From: Paenibacillus tritici
GTDB taxonomy: Bacteria > Bacillota > Bacilli > Paenibacillales > Paenibacillaceae
Reading direction: 5' to 3'
DNA length: 64,000 nucleotides
NCBI RefSeq assembly: GCF_013204885.1
Contig: NZ_JABMKX010000013.1
Span: 179,297 to 243,296 of the forward strand
Part shown: positions 27,555-36,427 of the stretch, piece after piece
How the letters are laid out: every line of letters begins with the position of its first letter
How positions within the stretch are numbered: position 1 is the stretch's first letter
Notes under the pieces: generated by a model
The model's database searches: none
What the model was told of the DNA's origin: nothing
What the model saw: the letters and a program-made list of their open reading frames with translations, nothing else
Made by a program: the position numbers and the translations under genes

Positions 27555-28940
27555 TCAATGAACCACCGTTGCTCCGGGCAGTTCAAGCTCAGCTTCAAGG
27601 GAGTGCTCCTCTTCCCGGACACGTTCCCGCTGCTTCACCAGCTTCTGCGGCCGCTGCTGGTTCATCTGGTCAAGCAGCTGCGACACGGGCATCAGCATCA
27701 TTTTGGGTACCAGCAGCTCACTGCGGACTTTAAGTCTCGCTCCGCCTGACGGATGAATGACGCTGAGCAGAATACTGAGATAGAATTTGGTGGAGCTTGC
27801 GAACAGGCCGCTTGGCAGATCCAGCACCATGAATCCGAACTTCTCCGGCCCGCGGTTCAGCAAGCTCACACCGTAGAGCGCCTTGGCCTCGGCCAGCTCT
27901 AGATCACCGGCAATACGCTCCGCAAGCACCGGCAGATCCTTCTCCATCCGGCGGATCATGCGGATGGCCAGCTGGGCCGAGGAACGGGAATGAATGCCCA
28001 GCTCGAACAATTGCCTGTTGTCGATATGCAGCTCGATGACCTTGTCGCCTTTGCTTAAGGACTCGCCGTTGTCCATCTGAACAGGATTACCCTGGTACTT
28101 ACGCAGGCGGTAATGCAGGAACGGATCTGCCGGAGTGATCGTCTTAATCCGGAACAGCAGCTGGAAGGCCTTCTCCCAGGCCAGCCATAATCCGACGACC
28201 AGCCGTTTGCCGAACGACAGACGTGTGATCGGGGAGCGCTGCACCGCCTTAATCATCTCATCAATCCGGACGCTGCGCAGTCCCCGTCTGTCCGCTTCCT
28301 CCAGCATCCGCTCCAGTGCAATAAGCATATGCTCCGGCGCATGCGGATCGGCACCGATCGTTGTGCCGCAGTCATGCAGCAGCAGGACTTCACCCGGGCC
28401 CAGCTTCGCAATCAGCTTCTCGGTGAGCCGTTCCGCTCCAAGCTTTTCTTTCCAGTCACCGAACATGGCCGACCACAGCACAATCTGCACCTGCCGGCGC
28501 TTGGAGATGTCAAACAGGTTCACGATCCCCCAGGGCGGCCGGTAATACGTACTGCGCTCGCCGGTAATACCGAAGATGATGTCGCCCGTCCGGTCAATCT
28601 GCTTCCTTACTGCAGCGGGACGCATCAGCCAATTCGTCTTGTGCACATAATTATGAATGCCAATCAAATGCCCTTCATCATGCATTCGCTTAATAATCTC
28701 GGGATGCTGCTCCGCGTGGGAGCCAACGACGAAGAATGTCGCCTTCGCCCCGTAACGCTTAAGCAGATCAAGCAGTAGCGGTGTATAATGCGGGTCCGGC
28801 CCGTCATCGAAGGTCAGTCCGTAATCCGTGCGTCCAATTCCCTTGCGAAAGACACGGTAACCAAATAAGCGGCTGATCATTCCAGGAATAAAAGCATAAA
28901 AGGTAGAGATGTAAAATAGCCAGAGCAGCAAAGTCTGCAT
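27555..28940 (-). CDS. Polysaccharide deacetylase (NodB-fold) with YkoP-like C-terminal domain
   Basis: A 461-residue protein. After a short N-terminal hydrophobic stretch, the NodB domain (about residues 30-240) shows all family motifs: LTFDDGPDPHYT, the metal-binding HNYVHKTNW, YYRPPWGIVN and LLLHDCGTT. The C-terminal ~200 residues (QLLFRIKTITPADPFLHYRLRKY onward) resemble the domain found in B. subtilis YkoP. It probably removes acetyl groups from a cell-wall or surface glycan. The ribosome binding site is weak (GGTGATT). Confidence 0.88.
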   Translation of the reverse strand: MQTLLLWLFYISTFYAFIPGMISRLFGYRVFRKGIGRTDYGLTFDDGPDPHYTPLLLDLLKRYGAKATFFVVGSHAEQHPEIIKRMHDEGHLIGIHNYVHKTNWLMRPAAVRKQIDRTGDIIFGITGERSTYYRPPWGIVNLFDISKRRQVQIVLWSAMFGDWKEKLGAERLTEKLIAKLGPGEVLLLHDCGTTIGADPHAPEHMLIALERMLEEADRRGLRSVRIDEMIKAVQRSPITRLSFGKRLVVGLWLAWEKAFQLLFRIKTITPADPFLHYRLRKYQGNPVQMDNGESLSKGDKVIELHIDNRQLFELGIHSRSSAQLAIRMIRRMEKDLPVLAERIAGDLELAEAKALYGVSLLNRGPEKFGFMVLDLPSGLFASSTKFYLSILLSVIHPSGGARLKVRSELLVPKMMLMPVSQLLDQMNQQRPQKLVKQRERVREEEHSLEAELELPGATVVH

Positions 28941-29187
28941 GTAAAATCACCGCTTTTCCAGAGTTGACTTTGGCTCGCCCTACGTCTGTAAACAGATAGA
29001 TGTGATACGGCCAAGTAGGAGTGTAAGTAGAAGCGTCTGTATGAACTCTTAACTTTCAAGAAAAAAACGTTACCTCCTATTTTAACACAGCTGTCAAAGA
29101 AATAGACGCTTTTTATTAAAATCGTGTACAATGAAATGAAAGAAATCTCTAAAAATAATTGATCTAAAAAAGGAGTCGTTTAAATCT

Positions 29188-30411
29188 ATGCTGCCGCTGT
29201 ACAAAAAATATTGGCGTACCTTTTTCGACATCGGGCTGGTTTTTCTCACGCTATATTTAGTGATGCTTGGCTTCAGCAAATTGTATCAGCTGGCTGCGCC
29301 GGTGTTCCTGTCCTTTTTTGTATTTCTGCTCATTGAGCCGCTGGCCCGCTTCCTCAACCGTAAGGGGTTAGCCAAGCCTTTTGCCTCCGCGATCTCCGTA
29401 TTTCTCTTCCTGGTCATTCTTCTGGGCGCACTGTTTGGTGCCGGACTGCTGATTACAACCCAGGCGATCCACCTTCAGAATAACCTGCCCAAATATACAT
29501 ACGTGGTCCAGCAGCATTTCACAGAGACAACAACCTATCTTCAGCACAAAGTGGATGCGCTCCCGGCCAATCTCACAGACAAGCTGAACGGCTATTTCAG
29601 GGATGCCACGAATATTCTCTCCCAGTGGATGGTGGCCTTCTTTAAATATATGGTCGGAGTGCTTGGCTCCTTCTCTTCCTTTATGGCTAATTTCGGTATT
29701 GCGATCATTCTGGCCTTCTTCCTCAGTATGGAGATCAAGGACTGGCGCCGTATCGCTCATGACAAGCTTCCGAAGACATTTAAGACAGCCTTTGCTTTTT
29801 TGCAGGGCAATGTGTTCAAGGCCATCGGTTCTTATATCAAAGCCCAGATGATTCTGATCAGCATCACCTTCGTGATCATTCTTGCCGGTCTGCTGATTCT
29901 GCGGACAGGAAATGTGCTTACCCTGGCGCTGGTCTGCGCACTCGTCGACCTGCTGCCGCTGCTCGGGGTACCTGCGGTTCTGATTCCTTGGATTATCTAT
30001 CTGTTCATTGTAGGCAACTCTTCGCTCGCCATCGGACTGATCGTTCTGCTGGTCGTGGTGATGGTCGTAAGACAGCTGCTGGAGCCCAAAATCACAGGGA
30101 ATTCGATCGGTGTCTCCTCCGCCTTCCTGATGCTCTCCTTCGTCATTCTGTCTTCCTCCTTATTCGGCATAGCCGGACTTATTCTGTCGCCGATTCTGCT
30201 CATCCTGCTTAAAGAGCTGATCCAGCAGGGATATCTTCAGCAGTGGATCTATCTGCCGCAGGAGGAGTTCGTCGTGTCTCCATTCGCGGCGTCCGGGACT
30301 TCTACAGCGGGCGGTCCGGTTAGCGGGGATGTTGCCACAGATCCTGCCGGACCAGACCATCAGGCACCTGCCCGCCCCGATTCCAGCTCGGACAGCAGCT
30401 CAAATACCTGA
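29188..30411 (+). CDS. AI-2E family transporter (UPF0118)
   Basis: A 407-residue polytopic protein with about eight membrane segments and the family signature ALVDLLPLLGVPAVLIPWIIYL; the C-terminal region (PKITGNSIGVSSAFLMLSFVILSS) is also typical. Members export a range of small solutes, and the AI-2 link applies to a few only. AAGGAG lies 12 bases before the ATG. Its last 52 bases overlap the 3' end of the convergent penicillin-binding protein gene; the overlapping tail is low-complexity and rich in Ser, Asp and Pro. Confidence 0.9.
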   Translation: MLPLYKKYWRTFFDIGLVFLTLYLVMLGFSKLYQLAAPVFLSFFVFLLIEPLARFLNRKGLAKPFASAISVFLFLVILLGALFGAGLLITTQAIHLQNNLPKYTYVVQQHFTETTTYLQHKVDALPANLTDKLNGYFRDATNILSQWMVAFFKYMVGVLGSFSSFMANFGIAIILAFFLSMEIKDWRRIAHDKLPKTFKTAFAFLQGNVFKAIGSYIKAQMILISITFVIILAGLLILRTGNVLTLALVCALVDLLPLLGVPAVLIPWIIYLFIVGNSSLAIGLIVLLVVVMVVRQLLEPKITGNSIGVSSAFLMLSFVILSSSLFGIAGLILSPILLILLKELIQQGYLQQWIYLPQEEFVVSPFAASGTSTAGGPVSGDVATDPAGPDHQAPARPDSSSDSSSNT

Positions 30412-32177
30412 CCGAACAGCCGTGTCGCAGCCTGCGGGCTGCCCGGTGCCACATTCTCTACCGCAACGGACACCGCATATCTCGGATGGTCTACCGGGCC
30501 ATAGCCGATGAACCATTGATTGTTGCGGGCCTTCCCTTTGACCAGTGTCTGGGCAGTGCCCGATTTGCCGGCAACCGGCCAGGCCGAATGCGCAAGCATC
30601 CGGCCTGTTCCCTCTGTCACCACACTACGCATCATTCCCAGCAGCACACGGGCAGTGGCGGCGGAGATTCGGCCCTCCGGCGCAGGCGCCAGATGCCCGG
30701 GAAGCTTCTGAAGCGTCTGCCCGTTGGCAAAAGCGACCCGCTGCAGAATACGCGGCGCTCTGACTTCGCCGCCATGCAGCAGCGTGACCACCAGATTCGC
30801 CGCCTGCAGCGGCGTGATCCGCACATCGCGCTGGCCGATGGCTGTCTGGACTCTGGCCCCGCCGTCATCAGGCAGCAGCGTGGTGAAGATAGTCCCCGGC
30901 TGCTCTCCGGCGAGCGGCCGGAGCAGCGGGAGGCCCAGCGTATTCTCCGCCTGCCACCCGATGTCCCGGCCCAGCCCCAAGGCCAGGGCAGCAGCCTGGA
31001 GCTTCACCCCGCTCAGCCGCTCGGCCAGCGTAGCGAATACAGTATTACAGGACACGGCGAACCCTTGCTCCATGGTGAGGGCGCCGTGTCCTTTGCCGTG
31101 CAGGCAGGACAGACCATATTTGCCATACTGGCCTGTGCAGAAGAAGGGTTCGTCCGGGGTAGTCACCCCGGCTTCAAGCGCAGCCGCGGCTGTTACAATC
31201 TTGAAGATGGAGCCCGGGGCTGCCGCCTGCAGCGCATGATTGTTCCATTCTCCTCCTTGCGGGGAGATCTGCTGCGGATTATAGAATGGCAAAGAGACCA
31301 TCGCCGCGATATCTCCGCTCTGGCTGTCCAATACAACAATGGCCCCTTCCTTCACACCCGCTTTTGCAGCCAGCTCCTCGATTCCTTCCTGAAGCTTCAA
31401 GTCAATCGTGGTATATAAAGACAGCGGGTAATAGGGATTGCCCGGTGCCTTAAATTTGACCGGACTGCCCGGAATCCTATTGCCGCGTGCATCGACCTGG
31501 GCTACTGCCTCCGTGTGCCCCACACCTTGCAGCAGCGGTTCCAGCGTTTTCTCCAGCCCGTCTGTTCCTGTTCTGGGAATTCTCAGGCCTGTAGGCGATT
31601 GCCGGAGCGCGTCACCCGAAGCTTCAGACAGATAACCAAGCCACTGACGGCCTGTATCAGACCCGTTATATCTGCGGGCAAAAGGCAGCGCCCTGACTCC
31701 CTCAATCTTCAGTTTCTCCACCTCTCTCGCCTGCGGCAATGTCAATGCCAGCGGATCAGCCCCTTGCCCCGAGGGCCAGAGAAGCGGCTCCTTAAGCCCT
31801 GTGCGTCTGGATTGAAGCTGGCTGTAGCTGACGCCTAGAATCTCCGCTAGCCTGTGCAGCTGCTTGTCTTCCTTGTGGCTTCCGGCATCGTTATGCAGGT
31901 GAAATTGCTCCTCCTGCGGGAACAGTGCAGCCGTCCATATGGTCTCTCCCGCGAGCGCTTCCCCGTTCTTGGCGTACAGCCGCCCTCTACCGCTGTCCAG
32001 CACGGCCTCCCGCTCACTTTGAATTTCGGCCATCTGGGCCATCGTGTACCGGGTCCCGCTTACTTGGCTGTCCTTCATCAGCAGCTGTACCCAGGCCAGC
32101 CTGATCATCAGGCCGGCAAGCATGATACACAGGAGTAGGCATCCCCAGAATATACGTTTATGAACCAGCTTGTGCAA
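30360..32177 (-). CDS. Class B penicillin-binding protein (PBP2-type transpeptidase)
   Basis: A 605-residue peptidoglycan transpeptidase. One N-terminal membrane anchor (IFWGCLLLCIMLAGLMIRLAWV) is followed by a dimerisation domain and a transpeptidase domain with the three catalytic motifs: SxxK in APGSIFKIVTAA, SxN in VSCNTVF, and KSGTAQ. GTG 32177 is preceded by GGAGGT at 8 bases. It may act in elongation or sporulation cell-wall synthesis; no partner SEDS gene is nearby. Its 3' end overlaps the AI-2E gene by 52 bases. Confidence 0.92.
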   Translation of the reverse strand: MHKLVHKRIFWGCLLLCIMLAGLMIRLAWVQLLMKDSQVSGTRYTMAQMAEIQSEREAVLDSGRGRLYAKNGEALAGETIWTAALFPQEEQFHLHNDAGSHKEDKQLHRLAEILGVSYSQLQSRRTGLKEPLLWPSGQGADPLALTLPQAREVEKLKIEGVRALPFARRYNGSDTGRQWLGYLSEASGDALRQSPTGLRIPRTGTDGLEKTLEPLLQGVGHTEAVAQVDARGNRIPGSPVKFKAPGNPYYPLSLYTTIDLKLQEGIEELAAKAGVKEGAIVVLDSQSGDIAAMVSLPFYNPQQISPQGGEWNNHALQAAAPGSIFKIVTAAAALEAGVTTPDEPFFCTGQYGKYGLSCLHGKGHGALTMEQGFAVSCNTVFATLAERLSGVKLQAAALALGLGRDIGWQAENTLGLPLLRPLAGEQPGTIFTTLLPDDGGARVQTAIGQRDVRITPLQAANLVVTLLHGGEVRAPRILQRVAFANGQTLQKLPGHLAPAPEGRISAATARVLLGMMRSVVTEGTGRMLAHSAWPVAGKSGTAQTLVKGKARNNQWFIGYGPVDHPRYAVSVAVENVAPGSPQAATRLFGQVFELLSELESGRAGA

Positions 32178-32239
32178 GGCAATACCTCCATCCAGTGTGC
32201 TGCAGAACCATGGCTACTATTATACCCACCCCAAGCGGC

Positions 32240-32272
32240 AAAAAAACCGCCTTTCCCTGTAGGAAAAGCGGT
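32240..32272 (-). terminator. Rho-independent terminator after the LacI-family gene
   Basis: On the minus strand an ACCGC/GCGGT-based stem with inner AAAGG/CCTTT-type pairing is followed by seven T. It lies 44 bases past the LacI-family stop codon. Confidence 0.75.
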
Positions 32273-32315
32273 CCTGAAATATAAGATCACACACTGAATT
32301 TGGATAAACGTTATT

Positions 32316-33398
32316 TCACTGCTGTGACTTTGTTGGTAGGAGCGGCTCCGCCACCGAATCCCTATGGACAATATCCGCTGCAATCAGGATCTTCTCCAGA
32401 GGTGCGGAAGGGTTATGAATACGGTTCAGCAGCTTCTCTACTGCCGCCCGGCCCATCGCTTCTTTGGGGACATGCACCGTAGTCAGCGGAGGGTTGCCTC
32501 TGGTAGCATCCTCAATGTTATCGAAGCCCGTTACTGAAATATCCTGCGGAATGTTAAGACCTTCCGCCCTCAGCACCTCACAGACGATTAACGCAGTGGA
32601 ATCATTGGCACAGACCAGGGCGGTAGGCAGAGCATTGGCCCGGATACGCCCCCGCATCCACTGCCTGAAACTCTCATCGAATGTACCGTCATCCAGGCCC
32701 TCCAGCTGAAGCATCTCGTCATCGCCGGCAGGTGTCTTCATGGCCTTCTCTTCAAGCGCACTGCGGAAGCCGATCCAGCGGTCACGGAAGCTGCGGGAAT
32801 ACAGGTTATTCCCAATAAAATGCATCTCTGTATGTCCAATGCCCATCAGATGATTGGTGAGCCGGACCATGGAATCTGTATTATTGGCAAATACCGTATC
32901 GCTGGGAATCAGCGGGTCTTCATGGTCAATCAGCACCATAGGCAGACCGGTCCGGTGCACTTCCAGGAGCAGCGAGGTTGAGATCTGCCCTACCCCAATT
33001 AATCCAAGCAGGCCGGCAGGATTGAGGATATTTACGAAATTATCGGTACGATGCTCGGATATAATGACCATGCCGAGACCTTCCTGATCCAGGGCCAGCG
33101 CTATACCGTCTACTATCTTCCCCCAGTATAGAGAGTCCTGGGTCTGTGCGCGGATATTGGGCATCAGCACCAGGACTGATTGTCTATTCCGGTCATGGCC
33201 TGCAGACTGCTGAGGGTGCTTGATACTCTGGACGTATGCGTTCTTCTGCGTGAAATAGCCCAGCTGCGAGGCTGCCTGAATCACCCTCTCCCGGGTGGTT
33301 TCGTTAACACCGCCTTTGCCCGAAAGGGACTTGGACACAACAAATTTAGATACGCCGAGATGGTCGGCAATTTTTTGCATAGTGACTTTTTTAGCCAT
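32316..33398 (-). CDS. LacI-family transcriptional regulator
   Basis: A 360-residue repressor. The helix-turn-helix is at the N-terminus (TMQKIADHLGVSKFVVSKSLSGKGGV), followed by the hinge (ETTRERVIQAASQLGYF) and a periplasmic-binding-protein-like sensor with ALVCANDSTALIVCEVLRAEG and VTGFDNIEDA. GGAGGT lies 11 bases before ATG 33398 (MAKKVT); the open frame reaches 33479. It has no adjacent catabolic gene, so its regulon cannot be read from context. Confidence 0.9.
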   Translation of the reverse strand: MAKKVTMQKIADHLGVSKFVVSKSLSGKGGVNETTRERVIQAASQLGYFTQKNAYVQSIKHPQQSAGHDRNRQSVLVLMPNIRAQTQDSLYWGKIVDGIALALDQEGLGMVIISEHRTDNFVNILNPAGLLGLIGVGQISTSLLLEVHRTGLPMVLIDHEDPLIPSDTVFANNTDSMVRLTNHLMGIGHTEMHFIGNNLYSRSFRDRWIGFRSALEEKAMKTPAGDDEMLQLEGLDDGTFDESFRQWMRGRIRANALPTALVCANDSTALIVCEVLRAEGLNIPQDISVTGFDNIEDATRGNPPLTTVHVPKEAMGRAAVEKLLNRIHNPSAPLEKILIAADIVHRDSVAEPLLPTKSQQ

Positions 33399-33489
33399 AT
33401 TATAGTAAGACCTCCAGCTCCAATTGACAATTTCAGTGAAATCCTTATCTTCATTGTAGCTAACTTTTCTTGAATCCATAACAATTAGC

Positions 33490-33703
33490 TATATAAGACG
33501 CACTTAAGATTTGAACTTGAAGCTTCATCGTCACTGCGGTGAACATTTGGACTTCCGGCCGCTGTTGTCCCCAGATTTCTTGATTTATTCCGCTCTTCGC
33601 GGTGGAAATCCGGTGACAAAGGCGGTCGCTACCGCTCCTACAGTTCCAAATTTCCCCTCCGCTTCTTTTGCTTTTTGTTATTTTCATTAGTGCTTCTTAT
33701 ATA
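33490..33703. repeat. Structured intergenic repeat, copy 2
   Basis: A 214-bp copy of the element at 15059-15299, lacking the 40-base insertion. Terminal inverted repeats are best preserved here: TATATAAGACGCA at 33490-33502 and its near-complement at 33691-33703 (12 of 13). The internal stems (outer TTTGGACT/AGTTCCAAA, GCGGT/ACCGC, CCGC/GCGG) are intact, but the long stem is slightly decayed. It lies just upstream of the LacI-family gene. Confidence 0.82.
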
Positions 33704-33795
33704 ACAAAATAAGTATACGGGTCAGTGAACGTTAGTACAATAAGCAGAAATGGCTTTGTCCTACTTTTCAACAAATGATACCGTTTCGGCTGCAT

Positions 33796-33834
33796 AAAAA
33801 GACCGCTCTTCACCGAGGGTGAAGAAGCGGTCTC
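33796..33834 (-). terminator. Rho-independent terminator after the chemotaxis receptor gene
   Basis: The stem AGACCGCTTCTTCACC paired with GGTGAAGAGCGGTCT (minus-strand sense, one bulge) is followed by five T. Confidence 0.88.
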
Positions 33835-33874
33835 TAGTATACGGAGCATTCACAACAGTAAATCTAATCTCACT

Positions 33875-36070
33875 CTAGATCTTGAACAATGACAGCTTGC
33901 TCTCCAGTTGTGTCGAGGCACCCTGCAGCTTGCCTGACAAGGCTACAAGGTGATCACTAACATTCTGCTGCTCACTGCTAAGCGAAGCCACCTCTTCGGA
34001 GGTTGCCGACGACTGCTGGGCTACCGCACTTACGTTACCCATGGCATCCGACAGCACGCCCTGCGAATGGTTCAGACTGTCGATTGCGCCTGTCACAGAT
34101 TCCAGACTGGTGATGAAGTCTTCCATTTGCCCCTTCACGGACACGAAGATCTCACTGGTGCTCTTCACGGAAACCATCTGCTCTTTGAACAGCGGGGCTA
34201 CTTCCGACAGTACAGCTACCGTCTCGTCCATCTCAGCCACAATCTTGTCTGTAATTCCGGCGACCAGTGCAATGGACTGCTTCGACTGGTCCGCAAGCTG
34301 GCGGACTTCCCCGGCTACTACCATGAAGCCGCGGCCGGCTTCGCCTGCTCTTGCGGCTTCAATCGTGGCATTGAGAGACAGGATATTAGTCTGCTGCGTA
34401 ATATTCTTCATAACATCCAGCACCTTGATCACGGAATACACGGTTTCCTTCAGGTTATTGACCCTATCCACCAGTGCAGAGGTCATCTCACCGGTACGTC
34501 CGGTCTGCTGCAGCAGCTCCTCGAGCTGAACGGCCCCTTGTCCGCTGGCTTCCCCGACTCCGCGTGCTGCCTGATCCATCTCGGCATTGGCCGCAATTAC
34601 ACTCTGCATCTGCGTAGCAATCAGATCAGTCAGCTCATTGCCGCGCTCCGCCTCCTGAGCCAGACTGCCGGCCCCCCCGGCAATCTCTTCCGTAGCCGCC
34701 GCAATCTCTTTGGCAGATATGGCCGTCTTGCGGGATGCGTCCCCAAGCTCGCCTGCAGTCTCAAGTACTTCCCGGGCAGTATCCGTAGTCTGGGCAACCA
34801 GCTCCGTAATCCGCCCCATCATCAGGTTGAACGAAGCGGACAGATCGCCGATCTCATCCTTCGAGACATACTCGGTACGGACACTCAGATCCCCCTTGGC
34901 TCCTTCCACCATAAGGTCCTTGAGCCGTGCGAGCGGCTTGGCAATCATCTGTACCATCCAGAATCCAACCAGAATAGCGAGCAGGGCTGCAGCACCCGCA
35001 GCGATGAAGGTTGTAACGAGAATCGGCGTAGCGGACTTGACCAGTTCTCCGGTAGGAACTACGCCGGCCAGTTTCCAGTCTGCCTTCTGCATCGGGTTGT
35101 ATACAGCAAGCACATCATCGCCGTTCGCATCCTCGGCTTCCTGGCTCTTGCTGTTCTGCTTGCTCTCCATAATGAAGGGAAGCTCTGACACCTGCCCGTC
35201 CTCTTCCGGTTTGGAGGAGGCTACTACGGTTCCATCCGGTGAAACCAGCTGAATCCGTGAATTGTCCCCGAGCTTCACGCTCTTGAAGGCTTCTTCGAGA
35301 AGGCTGCTCTTCAGCTCCAGCATGACAACATAAGAGGCATTGGAACCCAGATTCTTGAGCGTTCTGACCATTGCCAGATTCTTGCCGCCACTGCCTTGAA
35401 CCGCCGTAGGGAACCAGTAGTTCTGTGCTGATTTGGCTTCTGCCGTATAATAAGGCTCGTAAGAGCTTGAATTAGCGACAACTGTCTTGAACCATTCCTG
35501 GGTTCTCAGACCGTCCCCGTCGAAGCTGGCGCTTCCGCTGGAGATAATCGTCATCTCAGGATCGTCTGGAATTAGTGAAATGGCCACGATATTGGAATCC
35601 GTTGTCGTCTGGCTGGACAACTTCTTGCTGATGGCATCCGTAGCCACAAACTTATCATAACTGCTCTTCGCAGAAGACAGCTCTGTCAGATTCGCCTGCA
35701 TCTGTGTATCGAAATACAGCTGAAGTGCCAGGCTCTCATACTGCTTCAAGGTAATATCCAGCTTCTCCGAGGTCTGAATAATGGTCTGCCGGTTCGCTTC
35801 GGACACACTATCCTTAATCGTATTCTTGGCCTTGTTGTACGACAGAAGTCCCAGGAATAGCACCACCACCACAATGGAGGATAAGAAGATCAGGAACAGC
35901 TTCACCCCCACGGACTTCGTCGGGTTTACTCTCTTGACCTGACGCAACGAGCCGTTCAATACATTCTTCAACGTTCCCTGTTCTGCCGTTTTGCCTGTTG
36001 TCTGTGACGTTTCTGTTTGACCGGCCTTAGCCTTTTGTGTACTCTTTGGCTTTTTACTGTTCTTTGCCAC
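33875..36070 (-). CDS. Methyl-accepting chemotaxis protein with extracellular Cache-like sensor
   Basis: A 731-residue receptor. A Lys-rich cytoplasmic N-terminus of about 65 residues (KNSKKPKSTQKAKAG) is unusual. A membrane segment follows (VKLFLIFLSSIVVVVLFLGLLSY), then a dCache-like sensor of about 270 residues, a second membrane segment, HAMP, and the signalling hairpin whose tip is ILSLNATIEAARAGEAGRGF. GTG 36070, 5 bases after AAGGA, is chosen; ATG 36127 or 36133 with AGGGTG upstream is also plausible and would lengthen the tail by about 20 residues. Upstream lie a SigD-like promoter and a cre. Confidence 0.9.
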   Translation of the reverse strand: MAKNSKKPKSTQKAKAGQTETSQTTGKTAEQGTLKNVLNGSLRQVKRVNPTKSVGVKLFLIFLSSIVVVVLFLGLLSYNKAKNTIKDSVSEANRQTIIQTSEKLDITLKQYESLALQLYFDTQMQANLTELSSAKSSYDKFVATDAISKKLSSQTTTDSNIVAISLIPDDPEMTIISSGSASFDGDGLRTQEWFKTVVANSSSYEPYYTAEAKSAQNYWFPTAVQGSGGKNLAMVRTLKNLGSNASYVVMLELKSSLLEEAFKSVKLGDNSRIQLVSPDGTVVASSKPEEDGQVSELPFIMESKQNSKSQEAEDANGDDVLAVYNPMQKADWKLAGVVPTGELVKSATPILVTTFIAAGAAALLAILVGFWMVQMIAKPLARLKDLMVEGAKGDLSVRTEYVSKDEIGDLSASFNLMMGRITELVAQTTDTAREVLETAGELGDASRKTAISAKEIAAATEEIAGGAGSLAQEAERGNELTDLIATQMQSVIAANAEMDQAARGVGEASGQGAVQLEELLQQTGRTGEMTSALVDRVNNLKETVYSVIKVLDVMKNITQQTNILSLNATIEAARAGEAGRGFMVVAGEVRQLADQSKQSIALVAGITDKIVAEMDETVAVLSEVAPLFKEQMVSVKSTSEIFVSVKGQMEDFITSLESVTGAIDSLNHSQGVLSDAMGNVSAVAQQSSATSEEVASLSSEQQNVSDHLVALSGKLQGASTQLESKLSLFKI

Positions 36071-36165
36071 TTTTATCCTTCTCTCCTTTGGTTTGTTTAA
36101 CTCGTTCTCCGGATTCGGAGCCCCCATTACCATCACCCTACCTATCCATTAGATTGGAAGACGTA

Positions 36166-36179
36166 TGTAAGCGTTACCT
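36166..36179. promoter_or_regulatory. Perfect cre consensus at the chemotaxis receptor promoter
   Basis: TGTAAGCGTTACCT fits all 14 positions of TGWAARCGYTWNCW. It starts about 8 bases downstream of the SigD-like -10, so it would overlap the transcription start, a typical repressing position for CcpA. Confidence 0.65.
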
Positions 36180-36186
36180 GCCCTTT

Positions 36187-36214
36187 ATATCGGCACAAAG
36201 TCTCATTTTTCTTA
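36187..36214 (-). promoter_or_regulatory. SigD-type (motility sigma factor) promoter of the chemotaxis receptor
   Basis: On the minus strand GCCGATAT (complement of 36187-36194) is a perfect SigD -10, preceded at 16 bases by TAAG (complement of 36211-36214), against the -35 consensus TAAA. This agrees with expression alongside flagellar genes. Confidence 0.6.
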
Positions 36215-36286
36215 GCATTTTTTACAAATCACTTCAATATTCATATATTTTTACCGAACTGCATAAGTAATTTGGCATACAAGTAG

Positions 36287-36323
36287 AAACGGATGCCATC
36301 CTTCAAAAGGATGGCATCCGTTT
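36287..36323. repeat. Perfect 17-bp inverted repeat
   Basis: Arms AAACGGATGCCATCCTT and its exact complement are separated by three bases. It lies between the chemotaxis receptor promoter and the terminator of the U32 gene. Only a short T stretch flanks it on either side, so it may be a second terminator or a structural site. Confidence 0.6.
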
Positions 36324-36378
36324 CAGCGAGAAAGATAAGGAAGATTTATTACGCGAAGCCTATAATTTATTATCTTTC

Positions 36379-36412
36379 AAAAAAGGAGTGCCCATTTAGT
36401 AACGGACACTCC
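36379..36412 (-). terminator. Rho-independent terminator after trhP2
   Basis: On the minus strand GGAGTGTCC pairs with GGGCACTCC (one G-T pair) and is followed by six T. It lies 16 bases past the U32 stop codon. Confidence 0.82.
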
Positions 36413-36427
36413 ACGTATAAGAAGCTG

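Noticed and set aside
33460..33687. Short minus-strand open frame over repeat copy 2
   Set aside because: It lies inside the structured repeat and is not conserved in frame in copy 1 because of the 40-base insertion.
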